A stretch of DNA of 64,000 nt from Strigamia acuminata (GCA_949358305.1 OX442314.1:13695060-13759059), one strand, 5' to 3'. Numbered from the stretch's first letter, positions 35,890-47,534 are shown. A program made the numbers and translations. The notes: generated by a model not told the origin, from the letters alone.

Positions 35890-37060
35890 TAACGAGCGAG
35901 CAAAACCAAAAATTTACGTTATTTTATAATTTCATTTCTTTAACGCATTTTGCTACACTTCCTTTCCAGACCACATACCCCGGCCCGCCTTTAATAATTG
36001 AGCAATATTATTTTTTCACGTGTTTCCTCGATTCGTTCGATAAAACTTTTTAGAACGGAGGAGGAAACCGGGGAGGGCGAGATGAGAGAAAGAGCGAGAT
36101 TCGCGTGACGTGCGCCGAGACTGGGCTCATTGATCAGAAAAGTCTTGGCGCCACGCAAAGGTTTCGTCAAAAGGAAGCGAAACAAAAAAACGAACACACT
36201 TCACTTTTTCTTTCTTGTTTTTCTCCGATTCCCGACTCAAAATTCGACAACTTGTCAAGCCCTTCACTAAATGCAACATCACTCGACAAGTTTGATTTCG
36301 CTCAGCTGTTCAGGCCCAACTTATTTTGGTTAGGTCTCGCTTCACACGACCTCAAACGTCGTTGCAACAATAAACAAAATCTCACCCACTTGAATGCCAC
36401 GACCATTGAAGAGTTCCTCGACTTAATTACGCAATGGCACTCATCTCTTCGCCGATTCTGTCCTCCCTAGTGGCAGTTTGCTTTTCCAACTCACTAAATT
36501 GCAACTAAATCAAGTTACGCCGCGGAGTATTCGCGTAAACTAAACATTTACGGAGACATTCAACTGTCATCTACGCTACAGCCAAGTCCCATTTCACTTT
36601 AATGGATTATGATATTTATTATTGATACACCGTATTTAAATTTAAATGAATTCAACGTCCAATCCTTTACGATTATGTTGGATAATTCCAAAATGCATTC
36701 CAAAACATTACCTCAGTGTCGTTTGTGCAAGCAATGGTGACAATTGGCGTCCAAAAATACCAACATAAACCTGACACAGGTGGTTACATCTAAAATGTGA
36801 ATCAAATTGCGTTGCAGTTTTAGCTGCAGATAGGGCCACTGGAGAGGAAGTGATGTCATTAAATGTGACACGGCACACGAGACACGAGTGTTTTAGAACG
36901 CACCTGCAGTCGGGAATGCTTTAAATCCCCGCTTCGTTTTAGCATTATTTTATGCGTTTCTACATGTTTTTTTTGTCAATTGGTTCGCAGGTGTGTGTCA
37001 GCTAAATTGATTGGAGCGTTTTTGTTCGTAGCTCGTCCCGTATCAAAGACAACCTCTTAT
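35890..37060. other. High-complexity island
   Basis: The blocks 36040-36480 and 36700-37060 are mixed and CG-containing. The 121-codon + strand frame (36105-36470) contains no domain and overlaps a minus-strand frame. A candidate regulatory block. Confidence 0.4.
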
Positions 37061-38162
37061 TTCTCGCGCAAAATGCCAAAATATTCCTATTTTCGAAACT
37101 TTAAATTGCTGAAATTGCTTTAATTAAATTCTGTCATATTTAAACAATGTCATTCCGCACACCAAATTACATTACACTCGATACGAGCATTCCAAATATG
37201 CCACATTTAAATATTTCATTCTCAAATGATCTAAACTTCTATAAATTATTAATTTTACCTCCAAAACCACCAATTTATAACTTTTAAATTTAAAATAAAA
37301 ATCAAATAAAATCAAAAATAAATTAAAATATATAAAATATAAAAAGTACTTACATAACCTTTACGATTCATCCATTCCTTTATCTCCAACTACCTACAAC
37401 ATAATAAAAACATGTTTTGAGTACGTAAGTCGAAATAAAGACATTTCAATTCATTGATCTTCTGTCAACGCTGAGACTAAGAATAAGGGAAAAAAAAAAA
37501 CAGAAAAAAGAAAAAAAAATCAAGGAACTTATTTTATACTGCAATGACAAGACTCTAAACTTCCCTATTCCTTTAAATCCCCCTTCATTGAACTTAACCC
37601 AGCGAACAGTACGAAGACACATGAAAGAGGGATAAAAATCAACATTTTAAGTAAATATTTAACAACTGTCTGCGACTGTCAACATCACCAATTCCCTCGG
37701 GACACACTGGATCACGTCGTGAAAGATTACTCGCGACCATTAAATAACTAAACTGTAATTACAAACAACTACTTTTATCATAATCCATCCTCGACTCCCC
37801 TATCTGCTCATTAATTACAATCTAAGAGGGCAAAAAGAAAGACGCTTTTCTCAGAAATATTTACTTACTCAAGAAAATAACAACAAACAAATTCCCATGG
37901 AAGTGACGCGAGCGAAAATTAATTAATCAATCAACATTTTACATTCTCCTTAATGAGAAAAGGAGAATCATTATCAAAATAAACACAAAATTCTGAAAAA
38001 TTAATAAAAATAAACTCTTCTCCGATCGGGATAAAAGAAGCAGACAAAGACATTTCCCGTTTAATGCCAATCAGATCACGATCAATCTTCATCGCAATCA
38101 CGTCATTACATTTGCATCCCCTTAACCAGCCAATCACATTGTCACCTATTCGTTTAGGCATG
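37061..38162. other. AT-rich spacer
   Basis: A-rich runs at 37285-37345 and 37490-37520. Nothing else is recognisable. A 76-codon minus-strand frame at 37931-38161 has no domain. Confidence 0.5.
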
Positions 38163-38408
38163 TACCGTATTTTACCGATTAAGAGTCGCCCTCGAATTGT
38201 AGCCGCGGCTTAGACACCAAGAATACCGTATTTTTGCAAAAGTACGGTGTTGTTTCCGTTTTTAACCTCACAAACGATGAACATTAAACAAATGTAACAA
38301 ACGAAAAACCGAAATTGTAATCGCTGACAAAAATGGCAGTTTTGAATAAGAGCCGCGGCTCTTAATATCGATTAAGAGCCGCGGCTCTTATTCAAAACTG
38401 CCATTTTT
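38163..38408. mobile_element. Transposon remnant with TACCGTATTTTACCG end and hairpin
   Basis: The left end (38163-38199) has a near-identical inverse copy at 9675-9711. Downstream are a second TACCGTATTTTTGC-type sequence (38224) and, at the right, a perfect 80-base hairpin in which the AAGAG..CGCGG motif recurs. I infer one mobile element, or nested ones, but cannot define both termini. Confidence 0.55.
38329..38408. repeat. Perfect 38-bp inverted repeat, 4-base loop
   Basis: The arms 38329-38366 and 38371-38408 are exact inverse copies around ATCG. Each arm holds the 18-base palindrome TAAGAGCCGCGGCTCTTA. The structure has two nested levels of symmetry and would form a very stable hairpin or cruciform. 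Confidence 0.97.
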
Positions 38409-39144
38409 ATAAATACAATATTTAAATTCAATCTTTTGTTTAATAAAATCAGTCTACTTGGTTACACCAAACCCAACGCTTCGCTATTGACTCACACAGA
38501 TAAAAAGCTTCTTATGGCCTAGGTATTTCTATCAGGAATGAGAAGAGAGAAAATGCATTCTCTCACCTACCTCCAACATCCCCAGCCTCGTTTTCGTGAC
38601 GGCCTGCTAATTAAACGCCTCCAATTCAAATGGCACGAGCAAAATGCTGATGAGGAGACGAATTGCTACGACATGCTTTCATTTCCTCGCCCATTATTCA
38701 GCCTTTATCACTTCTAACCACATTTGTACCCTCCGAACGCGATCCGAAATGAATGAGTCTCACCTCATCAACAACTCAGAATCCCACAAAACTTAGCATC
38801 GTAAAATTACCAAACTCGATCGTATAAATGTTCGGCTCCAACTTAATTTACACAGTCACCATCCCTCCCATTATATAATATCTGCTCATAAACCGAATTA
38901 AGAGGTGGATCCTACCCTGCAATCATCAAATAATGTGCTGAGTCGAAGCTCTTTCCTTTAATATCCGGCAGTCACCGACTGAGTTCCCCAGTTGGTGCGC
39001 ACTTTCGGGTCAGCAGGACCGGAAAACAGAAATTGAGCCTCTTCCATTCGCTCAGCATCCCTTTTCAAACAATGACTGGGGAGAAGGAAAACTTCACTGC
39101 ACTGGAGCTATCCTAAATCTCCTTCATTCGAAAATTGCTCCCGC
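38409..39144. other. High-complexity island, candidate conserved element
   Basis: The core 38590-38720 includes GCTAATTAAACGCC, AATGCTGATGAGG and CCATTATTCAG and is non-repetitive. The part 38930-39110 is also mixed and CG-containing. No reading frame stands out. Confidence 0.4.
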
Positions 39145-39288
39145 CCAATATCATTCAAAAATATATTTTACAATATATTGCTTTTCGCTTAATGCATTCC
39201 AAAATGTTCAAGTACATTAAATTCTGCATTTCACAATATCATTTTCAGAATATACTATATACTTTCAATGTATTTTTGAATCATATGG
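39145..39288 (+). mobile_element. CCATATGG-family element, copy 3 (144 bp)
   Basis: The left end CCAATATCATTCAAAAATATA and the right end ATTTTTGAATCATATGG are inverse copies with a few differences. The inside shares the ATATTGCTTTTCGCTTAATG and ACATTAAAT blocks with copies 1 and 2. This copy shows both termini and defines the family. Confidence 0.78.
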
Positions 39289-39395
39289 GCCTTTACATCA
39301 AAGTTTTCAATATACCTTTGTGTATTTTCATTTTGAATTCTACCGATGCACACAACAAATCAAACTTCGGCTTTTTAAACTCAATTAATGAAGTT

Positions 39396-39478
39396 AATAA
39401 AAATGTCTGGTCACATTTTTATTAATAAAAATGTCTGGTCATATTTTTATTAATAAAAATGTCTGATGACATTTTTAT
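39396..39478 (+). repeat. Three 28-bp tandem units, each self-complementary
   Basis: AAAAATGTCTGGTC starts at 39399, 39427 and (with one change) 39455, exactly 28 bases apart. Within each unit ATAAAAATGT pairs with ACATTTTTAT. The array can fold within or between units. Confidence 0.95.
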
Positions 39479-40070
39479 GATTGCCCAGATGTTGGGGCAA
39501 TCTCTTTTTTTTGTTTGGACGGGCGGGGAGAAGAGTGGGATGGGAAATGGAAACTAGATTTTTTCAAAATCGGAAATTAAAACTATAAATTGTATGCATA
39601 CCTATGGGATGGTATGCAAAATTGTAGTCTTAAACCATTCTGTATGTATATTTATTTTTAATGTCTTTCTGTTCATGTTATTTGATCATAAAACTCGCTA
39701 AATCTCTAGTATTATCTATCATAAAATATAAGCAATTTAACCTTCATTTAACATATAGTAGCTGCAAATTAAACATTTTTTCCCCTTACTTTTTACACGG
39801 AACAAAACCTATTATGCCATAAATTAAGTCATCCAAAAGACCTAACAAGACATTTATTCCTTTAGTCACTTCCACCACGTTGTAAAAAGACTAACCCACA
39901 AATCATTTCCATAAACCTTGTCGTGATCCTGTCTTACTGTTAATGCAAAATTGGGGAATATCTTACCCTACGAAATAATACATGCTGGTATGTTTAATAT
40001 TTAAATAAAATTACTTTTATTTAACTATAAATTTGTTATACACTTTTTACTGATAATTACTACTGGTCTC
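39479..40070. other. AT-rich unassigned DNA
   Basis: A T/G-rich patch at 39503-39550 is followed by AT-rich sequence. No feature is recognised. Confidence 0.55.
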
Positions 40071-40500
40071 GGCTCCTATCGGCGGGATTATTCAGGCTTG
40101 CACGACTGCACGTGGTCTGTTGATTTTCTAGGATTAAAATGGCGTCTTCACCACGCGTGTTCGGAAAACGCTTCGCTCAGCAAGTGAATGGCTTTCGCTA
40201 TTTCTCAATTCGATCGTGTTTAGCCACGATAAAAGATTTGACTTCAATACTATAGATGACTTGGGCAACTGGCATCGGTCCTCGATCAATCCGGTGTTTA
40301 TTCGGCCTGACGATGAGGTGTGATTCTACTGTTGCTATTTTATCTATCAGTGTCTTTTCTTCAAAGCTCCCGGGTTTACATACGGCAGTCAATACCGGAA
40401 CCGGAAATGAAGTATCTTCGAAGTTTTATGTAAATTCTGGATGACGTCATGATAGGGTCACGGAAACCACAAAACTAGTTCAGCTAGTTCAGTTTAAACA
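40071..40500. other. Complex block with frames on both strands
   Basis: On the + strand an ATG at 40139 in the context AAAATGGCG opens a 39-codon frame, and another frame covers 40256-40444. On the minus strand a frame runs from about 40428 to 40198 with a protein-like composition (ending VAKHDRIEK) but no start ATG near its beginning. None matches a family I know. The block may be an old exon, a transposon piece or regulatory DNA. Confidence 0.25.
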
Positions 40501-41640
40501 AACATACTACTGATCACAATGCAATGAAAATATTTATTCAACCAGTCATAATACATTTCCACATCTATTTGTGACTCCGGGTCACAACAACCTCGCGCTT
40601 AAACTTGCGAAAACAAAATGTTTTTTAAAAAAATTAAACAAAAATAAAAATTTATATAAATTTTTTTTGAAAAAATTGTGAATCAAATCGACCTGTGCAG
40701 TAACTCGTGAAAAATCTGCAGCCCTGTAATCCAGTCAAGTGGAGCAGGCAAGAAGACTGAAGAGTAATCAAAACCAGAGAGCTTAACGAGAAGCTCATCT
40801 TAATGAAGCGAAGATCAAAGCCCAAGAAATCCCTTGTAATTCTTCAGGAAAAAAAAAACACAGAGGGCAATTTTAAAAAATAACGCTAATTTATGTATTT
40901 ATTCATTTCGCAATTAGTTTTTTCACGTGTACTACCAAGCTTAATTTATACAGTTTTCAATATTGCATCATAAAAAATAAAAAAAAACAAATATTTCAGT
41001 TTTCCCACAGCACCATCTCATGATCAAAATCAATCTTTAGCTTGACAAATATTCAAATATTTAACAGTCATGATAAATTCATGGCCAAATACCTTTTGTA
41101 ATCGAATTTACAAACCTATTACTGATATTGTGTGGTAAATATATTCCGTCCAACACACATCCGAAGAAGCTATCAAACTTTAATGCCATTTTAAATTGAT
41201 TTCTGGACTTTATTCTGTCCCAGACCATTAAAAAACCTTATTCGATTCACCTTGTGACCTTTACAACTTGGAAAAAAATAAAATAACTCTTTCCCGAATT
41301 AACTATTGATTACTTACTTTCATTGATTAAATTTTTAAACCGATTTATAAAAACAAAAACAAAAAATAAAATAAAACAAAACAAAAAATAATGTTAATTG
41401 AAACTATATTCCGAGTTAATTTCAAGAGAAAATATTCTCTAATTTAAAACTTTTATGATTCCATCACATGAGCAGTGATGAACTTTTATAGTGCCTGTTA
41501 AACTTTTATGACGCCAATGTAGCTCTTGAAACCTAGTCTAGCATCAAATGGGAACGAACATGATAAGTAAAACTATACAAAACTTCTCTAACCATTTTCA
41601 AGAGATACTTCTTGTGTTTTATTTACGTTTAATTTACATA
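40501..41640. other. AT-rich spacer
   Basis: A-rich runs at 40620-40670, 40968-40990 and 41340-41392. No feature is recognised. Confidence 0.55.
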
Positions 41641-42246
41641 TATGTTGGTTCTAAGTTGTTTATTATTCCTTTTTGTGTTCTTACGCCTGCGCAGTACATT
41701 TCTCTTATGCGCACTTAGCATTATGACCTTGATGATCAGTAGAGTAAGTGCTGATGCCGGTGCGTGTCTCAAGATCGAGTGATCGTTTAATATATGACTG
41801 TTATATAATCAGCAAGCTGTTTTCAACTAAATAATAATGGACAAATTGCTCTGTTCTAGATAGTGAGCGCAATCATAAAGTCATTCAGACTGAACAGCAT
41901 ATTTGAACTGCTTTTTAACTGCTTGTCTCCATCTAACTTCAAAAATGACAGTGGGCATGCGCACGACATTTAAACAACAAGTTAAAGGTCAGGAAGAGAA
42001 ATGAAAAATTTCTCTAATCTCTTTGATGTAACCTTAAAAAAGGTTATAGAATATATTTTTCTGCAAAACTTAAGCAATAATAAAGAATTAGTGGCTTAAC
42101 ATGATCAAACCGTGTTTTTACCATTTGAAAAAGGAAACCATTTTGCCTAATGCATCCTGGGATTTCACGTCATCGAGGTAAACACACACCATGCGTACAT
42201 TGTTTCGCAATAACACTGTTACCGCACATTTCACTCATTTGTTACC
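41641..42246. other. Unassigned complex block upstream of a THAP-like fragment
   Basis: The sequence holds several TGCGCA-type sites (GCCTGCGCAGT at about 41690, GGGCATGCGCAC at 41953) like those bound by NRF1. CAGTGGGCATGCGCACGACA followed by TTTAAACAA recalls 20071. At about 42165 lies CATCCTGGGATTTCACGTCATC. The block may be the leader of the following fragment. Confidence 0.35.
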
Positions 42247-42384
42247 ATGGGGTATTGTGCAGCTGTGGAATGCCAAAATTGATCAAAAAGTGCATTTGTG
42301 GATGCGCCTAGCGTATTTATATGTTCGATAGTATGCAGGAAACTATACACAATCCAAATACATCAATACTATCATCATTTATAA
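42247..42384 (+). pseudogene. Decayed THAP-domain-like N-terminal fragment
   Basis: An ATG at 42247 opens MGYCAAVECQN and then meets TGA (42280-42282). The spacing C-x4-C four residues after Met, followed by x-N, is the hallmark start of a THAP zinc finger, where the next residue is usually basic. A CGA-to-TGA change would explain the stop. The frame continues for 33 codons (SKSAFVDAPSVF...) to TAA, but I do not see the later THAP landmarks. THAP domains occur in P-element-type transposases and in host DNA-binding proteins. A dead copy or a lone first exon are both possible, and a chance match over 11 residues is not excluded. Confidence 0.35.
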
Positions 42385-42930
42385 TGAGGCGGTTACTGCA
42401 ATACTTAAATCACGCGACAATTCTTAACGTCAGCACAAAGTACTCTCTTGTGACATACTAATAAAAATACTTTGTTTGTTCTTCTCTTCCCCTTAATAGA
42501 ATTGACCTAAAATGTGTTTATCTAAGCAATACATCCTGAACGAATTTTTCAAAATAGCCGGAGACGAAGACACAAACCAAATGGTTTAAATTCAAGTTCT
42601 TATTTATTTATTGTCTTTATGCTTCATGTTTTTAGATTAGTGTGTCAAGTGTGTGCCATCTAAATTTTTAAGAGGCTTTTTATTCACGATTTCAGATAAA
42701 AGCGTTTATTGTGAGGAAAGCCCAAGAAATGGTATATGTTTTTCTTCCCGATCTACCTAATGCACAAATTTAATAAATTCAGACACTCAGTCATGTTTTG
42801 AAATTCAGCCACGGATATAGAGAGGTTTTTAAAACGATCGAATTACAACGCGCTTGACTTTGACAATCCCAACAATCGAATAAATTCGCCCGATTATTGA
42901 AATTCCCTATAGCGAATATTCTCTAATGCC
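42385..42930. other. AT-rich unassigned DNA
   Basis: No feature is recognised between the THAP-like fragment and the next hairpin. Confidence 0.5.
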
Positions 42931-43026
42931 TAGTTCACACTTGAACCACTTACGTAGAAGTTGCGACTTTTAGAAAGTCTAATTTCTACAAGTGTGAACG
43001 ATCTATTTTTCGACTGTTCACACTTA
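42931..43026. mobile_element. Hairpin element with GTTCACACTTG ends
   Basis: GTTCACACTTG (42933-42943) and CAAGTGTGAAC (42989-42999) are perfect inverse copies. Inside them GTAGAAGTTGCGACTTT pairs imperfectly with AAAGTCTAATTTCTAC. A third GTTCACACTT follows at 43016. It may be a very short MITE or a MITE end. Confidence 0.65.
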
Positions 43027-43700
43027 TTCATTAGTTATGTACCTTTGTTACGCTATACCAATTTGCTGCAGTTCCTCCACAAAAAATATAATAATAATAA
43101 TACAAATTCGCTCCAGTTCCTCCACCAAAAAAAGAAAAATAATTACCAAGTCTTTACTCAAATTACAAAACAAAAACAATTAAAAAAACAATTTTAAAAA
43201 GCACTACATCAGTTTTAGAACTTTCAGGTGCAAAATCAAAGGACATCTGTTTTCTCAAACTTCCAACATATAATTTTCAAGGAAAAAATTGAAAAAAAGA
43301 AGAGAAAAAAAAACCATACCATCACGCAAATTAAATTAGCACTTAATGCAGGTGGTACAGCTTGATCATACACTAATTTTTTCCAACAAGCAAAACGACC
43401 CCCACACCTCTCGAACCATTTAATTTCCAACTTTATTTCCAAATTACAAAACGCTCCCTCCCCACTTCTACCCATTCCCCAACCCCATAAACCAAAAAAT
43501 GCAATTAATAAATACCCATATATTTATTAGCCAATTACAGTCCCCCACCCCCGACAAAAAGAAAAGAAAAAAACACACGAGCAGACACAGACAGAGATCA
43601 ATTATTCATCAACTCATATCTCGGAAGTAATTAGACCCAAACACACGCACATAAATTAGATTAACATGCAATTCTCTTACCTTCTTTTAATTCCACCAAG
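43027..43700. other. A+C-rich spacer
   Basis: Direct repetition of GYTSCAGTTCCTCCAC (about 43063 and 43110), then A-runs. The + strand shows strong A over T and C over G. No gene. Confidence 0.5.
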
Positions 43701-44500
43701 CTTTTTCTCCATCAACTTCCAAACATCCAATCGCCTCCTATTCCCCCCTCAGACTCAGCCCAACTTCTTAACCCGGCTCTCAGCGCTCCCTCGCACACAC
43801 CAAATGCAAAGTAATTGCAAATTTAAAGGAGGGTAAAAAAAATCCTATTCATCCCAACTATTTTCTAATCATCTTCTTCAGCACGATTATCAGCAAACGG
43901 GCCATTGAGTGAAACCAGGGGGCGTCTCACCGCCTCACCCTCTCTCGCCATTCACGCGAATTCCACTTCAACTCTCCATTTAATCAAATCAGCAAAATCG
44001 CATCAACTTTTCCGCTTTTAATTCTCCTCGTCGTCAAACTTCTCATCAACCAAAGAGAGAGTTCAGGTGGGAGGCGTTCATTAATGACTAGATTGGCCCA
44101 GACCATGGACCACACCCACCCAATCCAGTTAAACACCCTTCACGGGCAGGGTAAGTGCTAGACACGGCGCGCACTCCAACCTATTCTGTGTGATCGCACA
44201 CACTTTCTGGCTCAATCAACATGGCAACTAATTTCGCACTGGATTCGTGGGCTCCAACTAGATGATAAATAGGTCAGCTGATTGGGGCTATGAGTGCGCG
44301 CAGAGAAGTCTCGGGGGAAACTTAATCGAATCAAAACTTGACGGGGCAAGTAAGCTTCGTTTCCCCCAGACCATCAGTGTGTACGCGTCTGCTTTGGGTG
44401 TTGGGTTAGAAAAATGAACTCAAACCACAAAATCGAGAAACGACCGCTCATTTCTTCCTGCTCCCAAACTCCCATTCCGGGCAGCCAAGAAAATAAATTA
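43701..44500. other. High-complexity island
   Basis: Mixed and CG-containing. The core 44040-44130 has TTCAGGTGGGAGGCGTTC and ATTAATGACTAGATTGGCCC. C strongly exceeds G in 43700-43800. A candidate regulatory block without frames of note. Confidence 0.4.
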
Positions 44501-44880
44501 CCGTATTTTTCGATTCGAAAACGCACTTCTTTGAAAAAGCAATTAAAATTATTTAAAAATCACTTTTCTTCTCAAATTTTTTCTCAATTATTTTTTCAAA
44601 TGCAAATTTTAATTTAGAATATTTTTTTTTTCATTTAATTTTTTTTTACTAATTTAAATTCCAAAAATCCACCTTCAAAATAAAATAAAGAATTAATTCC
44701 TCAAAGAAAAAAAAATCCGGCCATAGTAATAATTTTAAGGTAATAAATATTCAGCTTTTCTCCCTTTACTTGCTTCTATCCACTAAAGAATAAGATGTAA
44801 ATTTTAAAGTAAAAAAAAAAAAAAAAAATTTTGGACACAAAAAAAATCTAAGCATCGTGTGATAATTTTATTCCCTGCAA
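44501..44880. other. Low-complexity DNA starting at a TACCGTATTTTTCG motif
   Basis: TTACCGTATTTTTCGATTCG at 44500 resembles the transposon ends at 38163 and 38224. No inverse partner was found. The rest is T-runs and A-runs, including about 18 A at 44811-44828. Confidence 0.35.
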
Positions 44881-46210
44881 TTCGGGTGGTTTCACTGCTT
44901 ACTTTTGACTGAATTCAGTCGTTCAACATTTGGCAAAATTCCCAAACCCAAACCAAGCAACAACAAACCACCACAGAGGTATAAAACTAATGCAAATCCT
45001 CCGCTATTCAACCAACCAATTTCTTCATTAACCCACCCACCCTAGAACAACATATACAACGCATCCAACCAACCAACTTAAGCCTAGGTATTTCACCATG
45101 GAAATGGTTATTTCGCAGGTGAATCATGAGCCAGATGTTGCATCATGAATACCGCACACAATTTCCGAATAAAAAAGAATTTCACTCATGAAATACGACG
45201 GCGGCAAGCAGAGAAACCGAGTATAAACAGCAATGCTGGTGGTCAGTGCCCAAAGCCAATTCCACTTTCGGTTGCAAATTGCAATGTTCAATTACATTTT
45301 GTGTGTTTTCTCTTTCTCCAGAATCCTTACCGCATCAATCACAACACAAAATAAACACGCAAATAAGTTTACGCGCATTTTTACAAACACTGACAAGTAT
45401 GAATAAAATAATAGTTATATTCAAAATACATGCAAACACATCGATTTATATGTTTAAATGTTCAATAATTAGGTTAATCGGTACATTATTAAGTCATTTG
45501 AATGCAAAATAGAATATGAAACACTTTAAAAAAAAAAACGATGGCCTAAATTCCATCCAGTAGCAGTTTCTTGGAATCCCCTTTTTAATTTTATTATTTT
45601 TATTTATTGAGTTAGCAAGGTGCAGATTATGAAGGTCTGCTCACTGCACAAGTTAACTGACACGGCGACTTTATCCCAATTTATGACGCTTGCACCAGCC
45701 CATGAAAAAAAATTTTTTCACGCCATCGAAGAGAAATTTCCAACCGTGGACTACACCGGGCCACCCAGATGGAAATAGAGAATACCGAGGGGAGCTAAAA
45801 CTACCTGCATTTATAAAAAATAAAAAAATAATAAAAAATATATAAAAATCTCCCCGTTTTTTTTCTTTTTCATGTTTCCCAGTTAAGGTAAAAGTGTTTT
45901 TTTTTTTAAACTTTTTCCTACTTAGCTAATTTCCTGTAGAAATTACACAAGCCAATCTACCTGTGTGCGTGCTTGTCACTTCAAACGGCCTTAAAACAGA
46001 AAAAATTCTTCAAAAATTTCACCCTAACAAATTTTAGTACCGACCTCACATCAAATTCAAAATAAAAAAAAAATAAAAAAAAAAGTAAATAAATAAAATA
46101 ATTTAAACAAAAAATAAAAAATAAAAAAAATCGAGGCAATTTTCTAATTCAAAATTAAAACAAAAAAAAAATAAAAACAAAAAAACAAAAAAATAAAAAA
46201 ATCGCTATCC
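44881..46210. other. Unassigned DNA with A-rich runs
   Basis: The segment 44930-45070 is A+C-rich with repeated CCAACCAA. The segment 45100-45330 is more mixed. Long A-runs fill 46062-46200. Nothing coding is recognised. Confidence 0.5.
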
Positions 46211-47020
46211 AGGTGGTCATCTGTCTGCCCTCTGTCATTTTCATGACAAACTCTTGACAACTCTATTCTCTTTCTAATTACAGGGCCACGTCTCAGTTCC
46301 TTTCTAGCCGAGCTATTTGATTAGCAAGCGGGTATCTCTTAATTGTCCGTAATGGCCTTGCAGAGGCCACACCTCTTGGCCAGCCACACCGCCTTCAAGG
46401 CCCGAGAATCCCGTCTGAGTCTACCATAGAATAGGGGAGGAGAATAACCTTGAAGCCATCAGATCGTGAGGCCAACTCACGGGCGGTCTTCAAACTGATC
46501 TGCCCGTACAAAGGTTTTTAACAACCCCCATCGAAGAAAACGAAACCAAAAAAAAAAAATTATTTTCAAACTTTTTCTCCGAAATGACTTCTGTCCACTT
46601 GTGCTAAATCTAGACCAACCAATAAAGCCCAATTTTCACACCCAAGGGCAACTCAACTTTACTCACAATGACCGGGCAATTTAACAAGAGCATCTGCTAA
46701 AACCCATGCTAGTCTAGCAATTAGCTTTGAGTGACCTCTAATGACCAGCTGCAGGACCTCAATCCATGAATGAAGCAGGGGAGCGACGCAAATGCGACCG
46801 CCGCATTCACTACGCGTCCATGGGTCCGGCATTTTGTCCACTGGGAACCATATATAGACGAGCAGAAAAACAGCTGGGTGGTGGGCAAGCAAGAGGGTCA
46901 GCAAAAACTAGAGGGGAAAGAAAGGATAATGGAAATAAGACCAGCAGTGTGTGATCCATGACAACATGTGGTGCCGGGCAAAGCGTATTTGTCAATACAT
47001 TTTTATTCCATTCTCAATAT
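46211..47020. other. High-complexity island
   Basis: CG-containing and non-repetitive, with overlapping frames on both strands at 46659-46995 that have no domain. A candidate regulatory block. Confidence 0.4.
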
Positions 47021-47346
47021 CAATAGACGGGGGAAGGAAGAAAAGAAACAACTGATATATATCAATATTGCGGATTCCATTATTATTTTCGTTCTTTTCA
47101 ATTACCAATATGAAAATTTTAAATATTTTTCAACAAAAAATCCAAAAATTAAATCATTTTGATGCAATTATTTCCAATAAAGCCTAGTTACATATTATTC
47201 TTAGTGCGCAGTGGTTATTTGACACCAAAATTGCCACAGCCTTAACCCGTTAGCTCAAACAAACAAAGTTCGCTATCAGTGCTTGAAAATAAACCTACTT
47301 AAGCCCACAATTTATTAGTTCAAATGATTCTCATTCCCACAGCGAC
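47021..47346. other. AT-rich unassigned DNA
   Basis: No feature. The last eight bases form the left target copy of the hAT-like element. Confidence 0.55.
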
Positions 47347-47534
47347 CAGGGCCGGCTGGAGGTTTTGCAAGGCCTTGAAAAAAAATTATTTGCCAAAAAT
47401 CCTATAATTCTATTAAACATAATTTACATAAAGTTATATACTCGACAAAAAATTCTATTATCAAATCTTAGAAATTTAAAATGTGGGTCCCCTTTGAGCG
47501 CGAGGCCGAAAAAATGACGTCTGAGCCGGCCCTG
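47347..47534. mobile_element. hAT-like MITE (188 bp)
   Basis: It starts CAGGGCCGGCT and ends AGCCGGCCCTG, perfect inverse copies for 11 bases, with related sequence further in. The eight bases on the left (ACAGCGAC) and on the right (GCACCGAC) match at 6 of 8 positions, as expected for a decayed hAT 8-bp target duplication. The inside is AT-rich and non-coding. Confidence 0.82.

Noticed and set aside
36105-36470. 121-codon + strand frame
   Set aside because: No domain or family resemblance, no promoter or splice context. Long frames are expected by chance in the less AT-rich islands.
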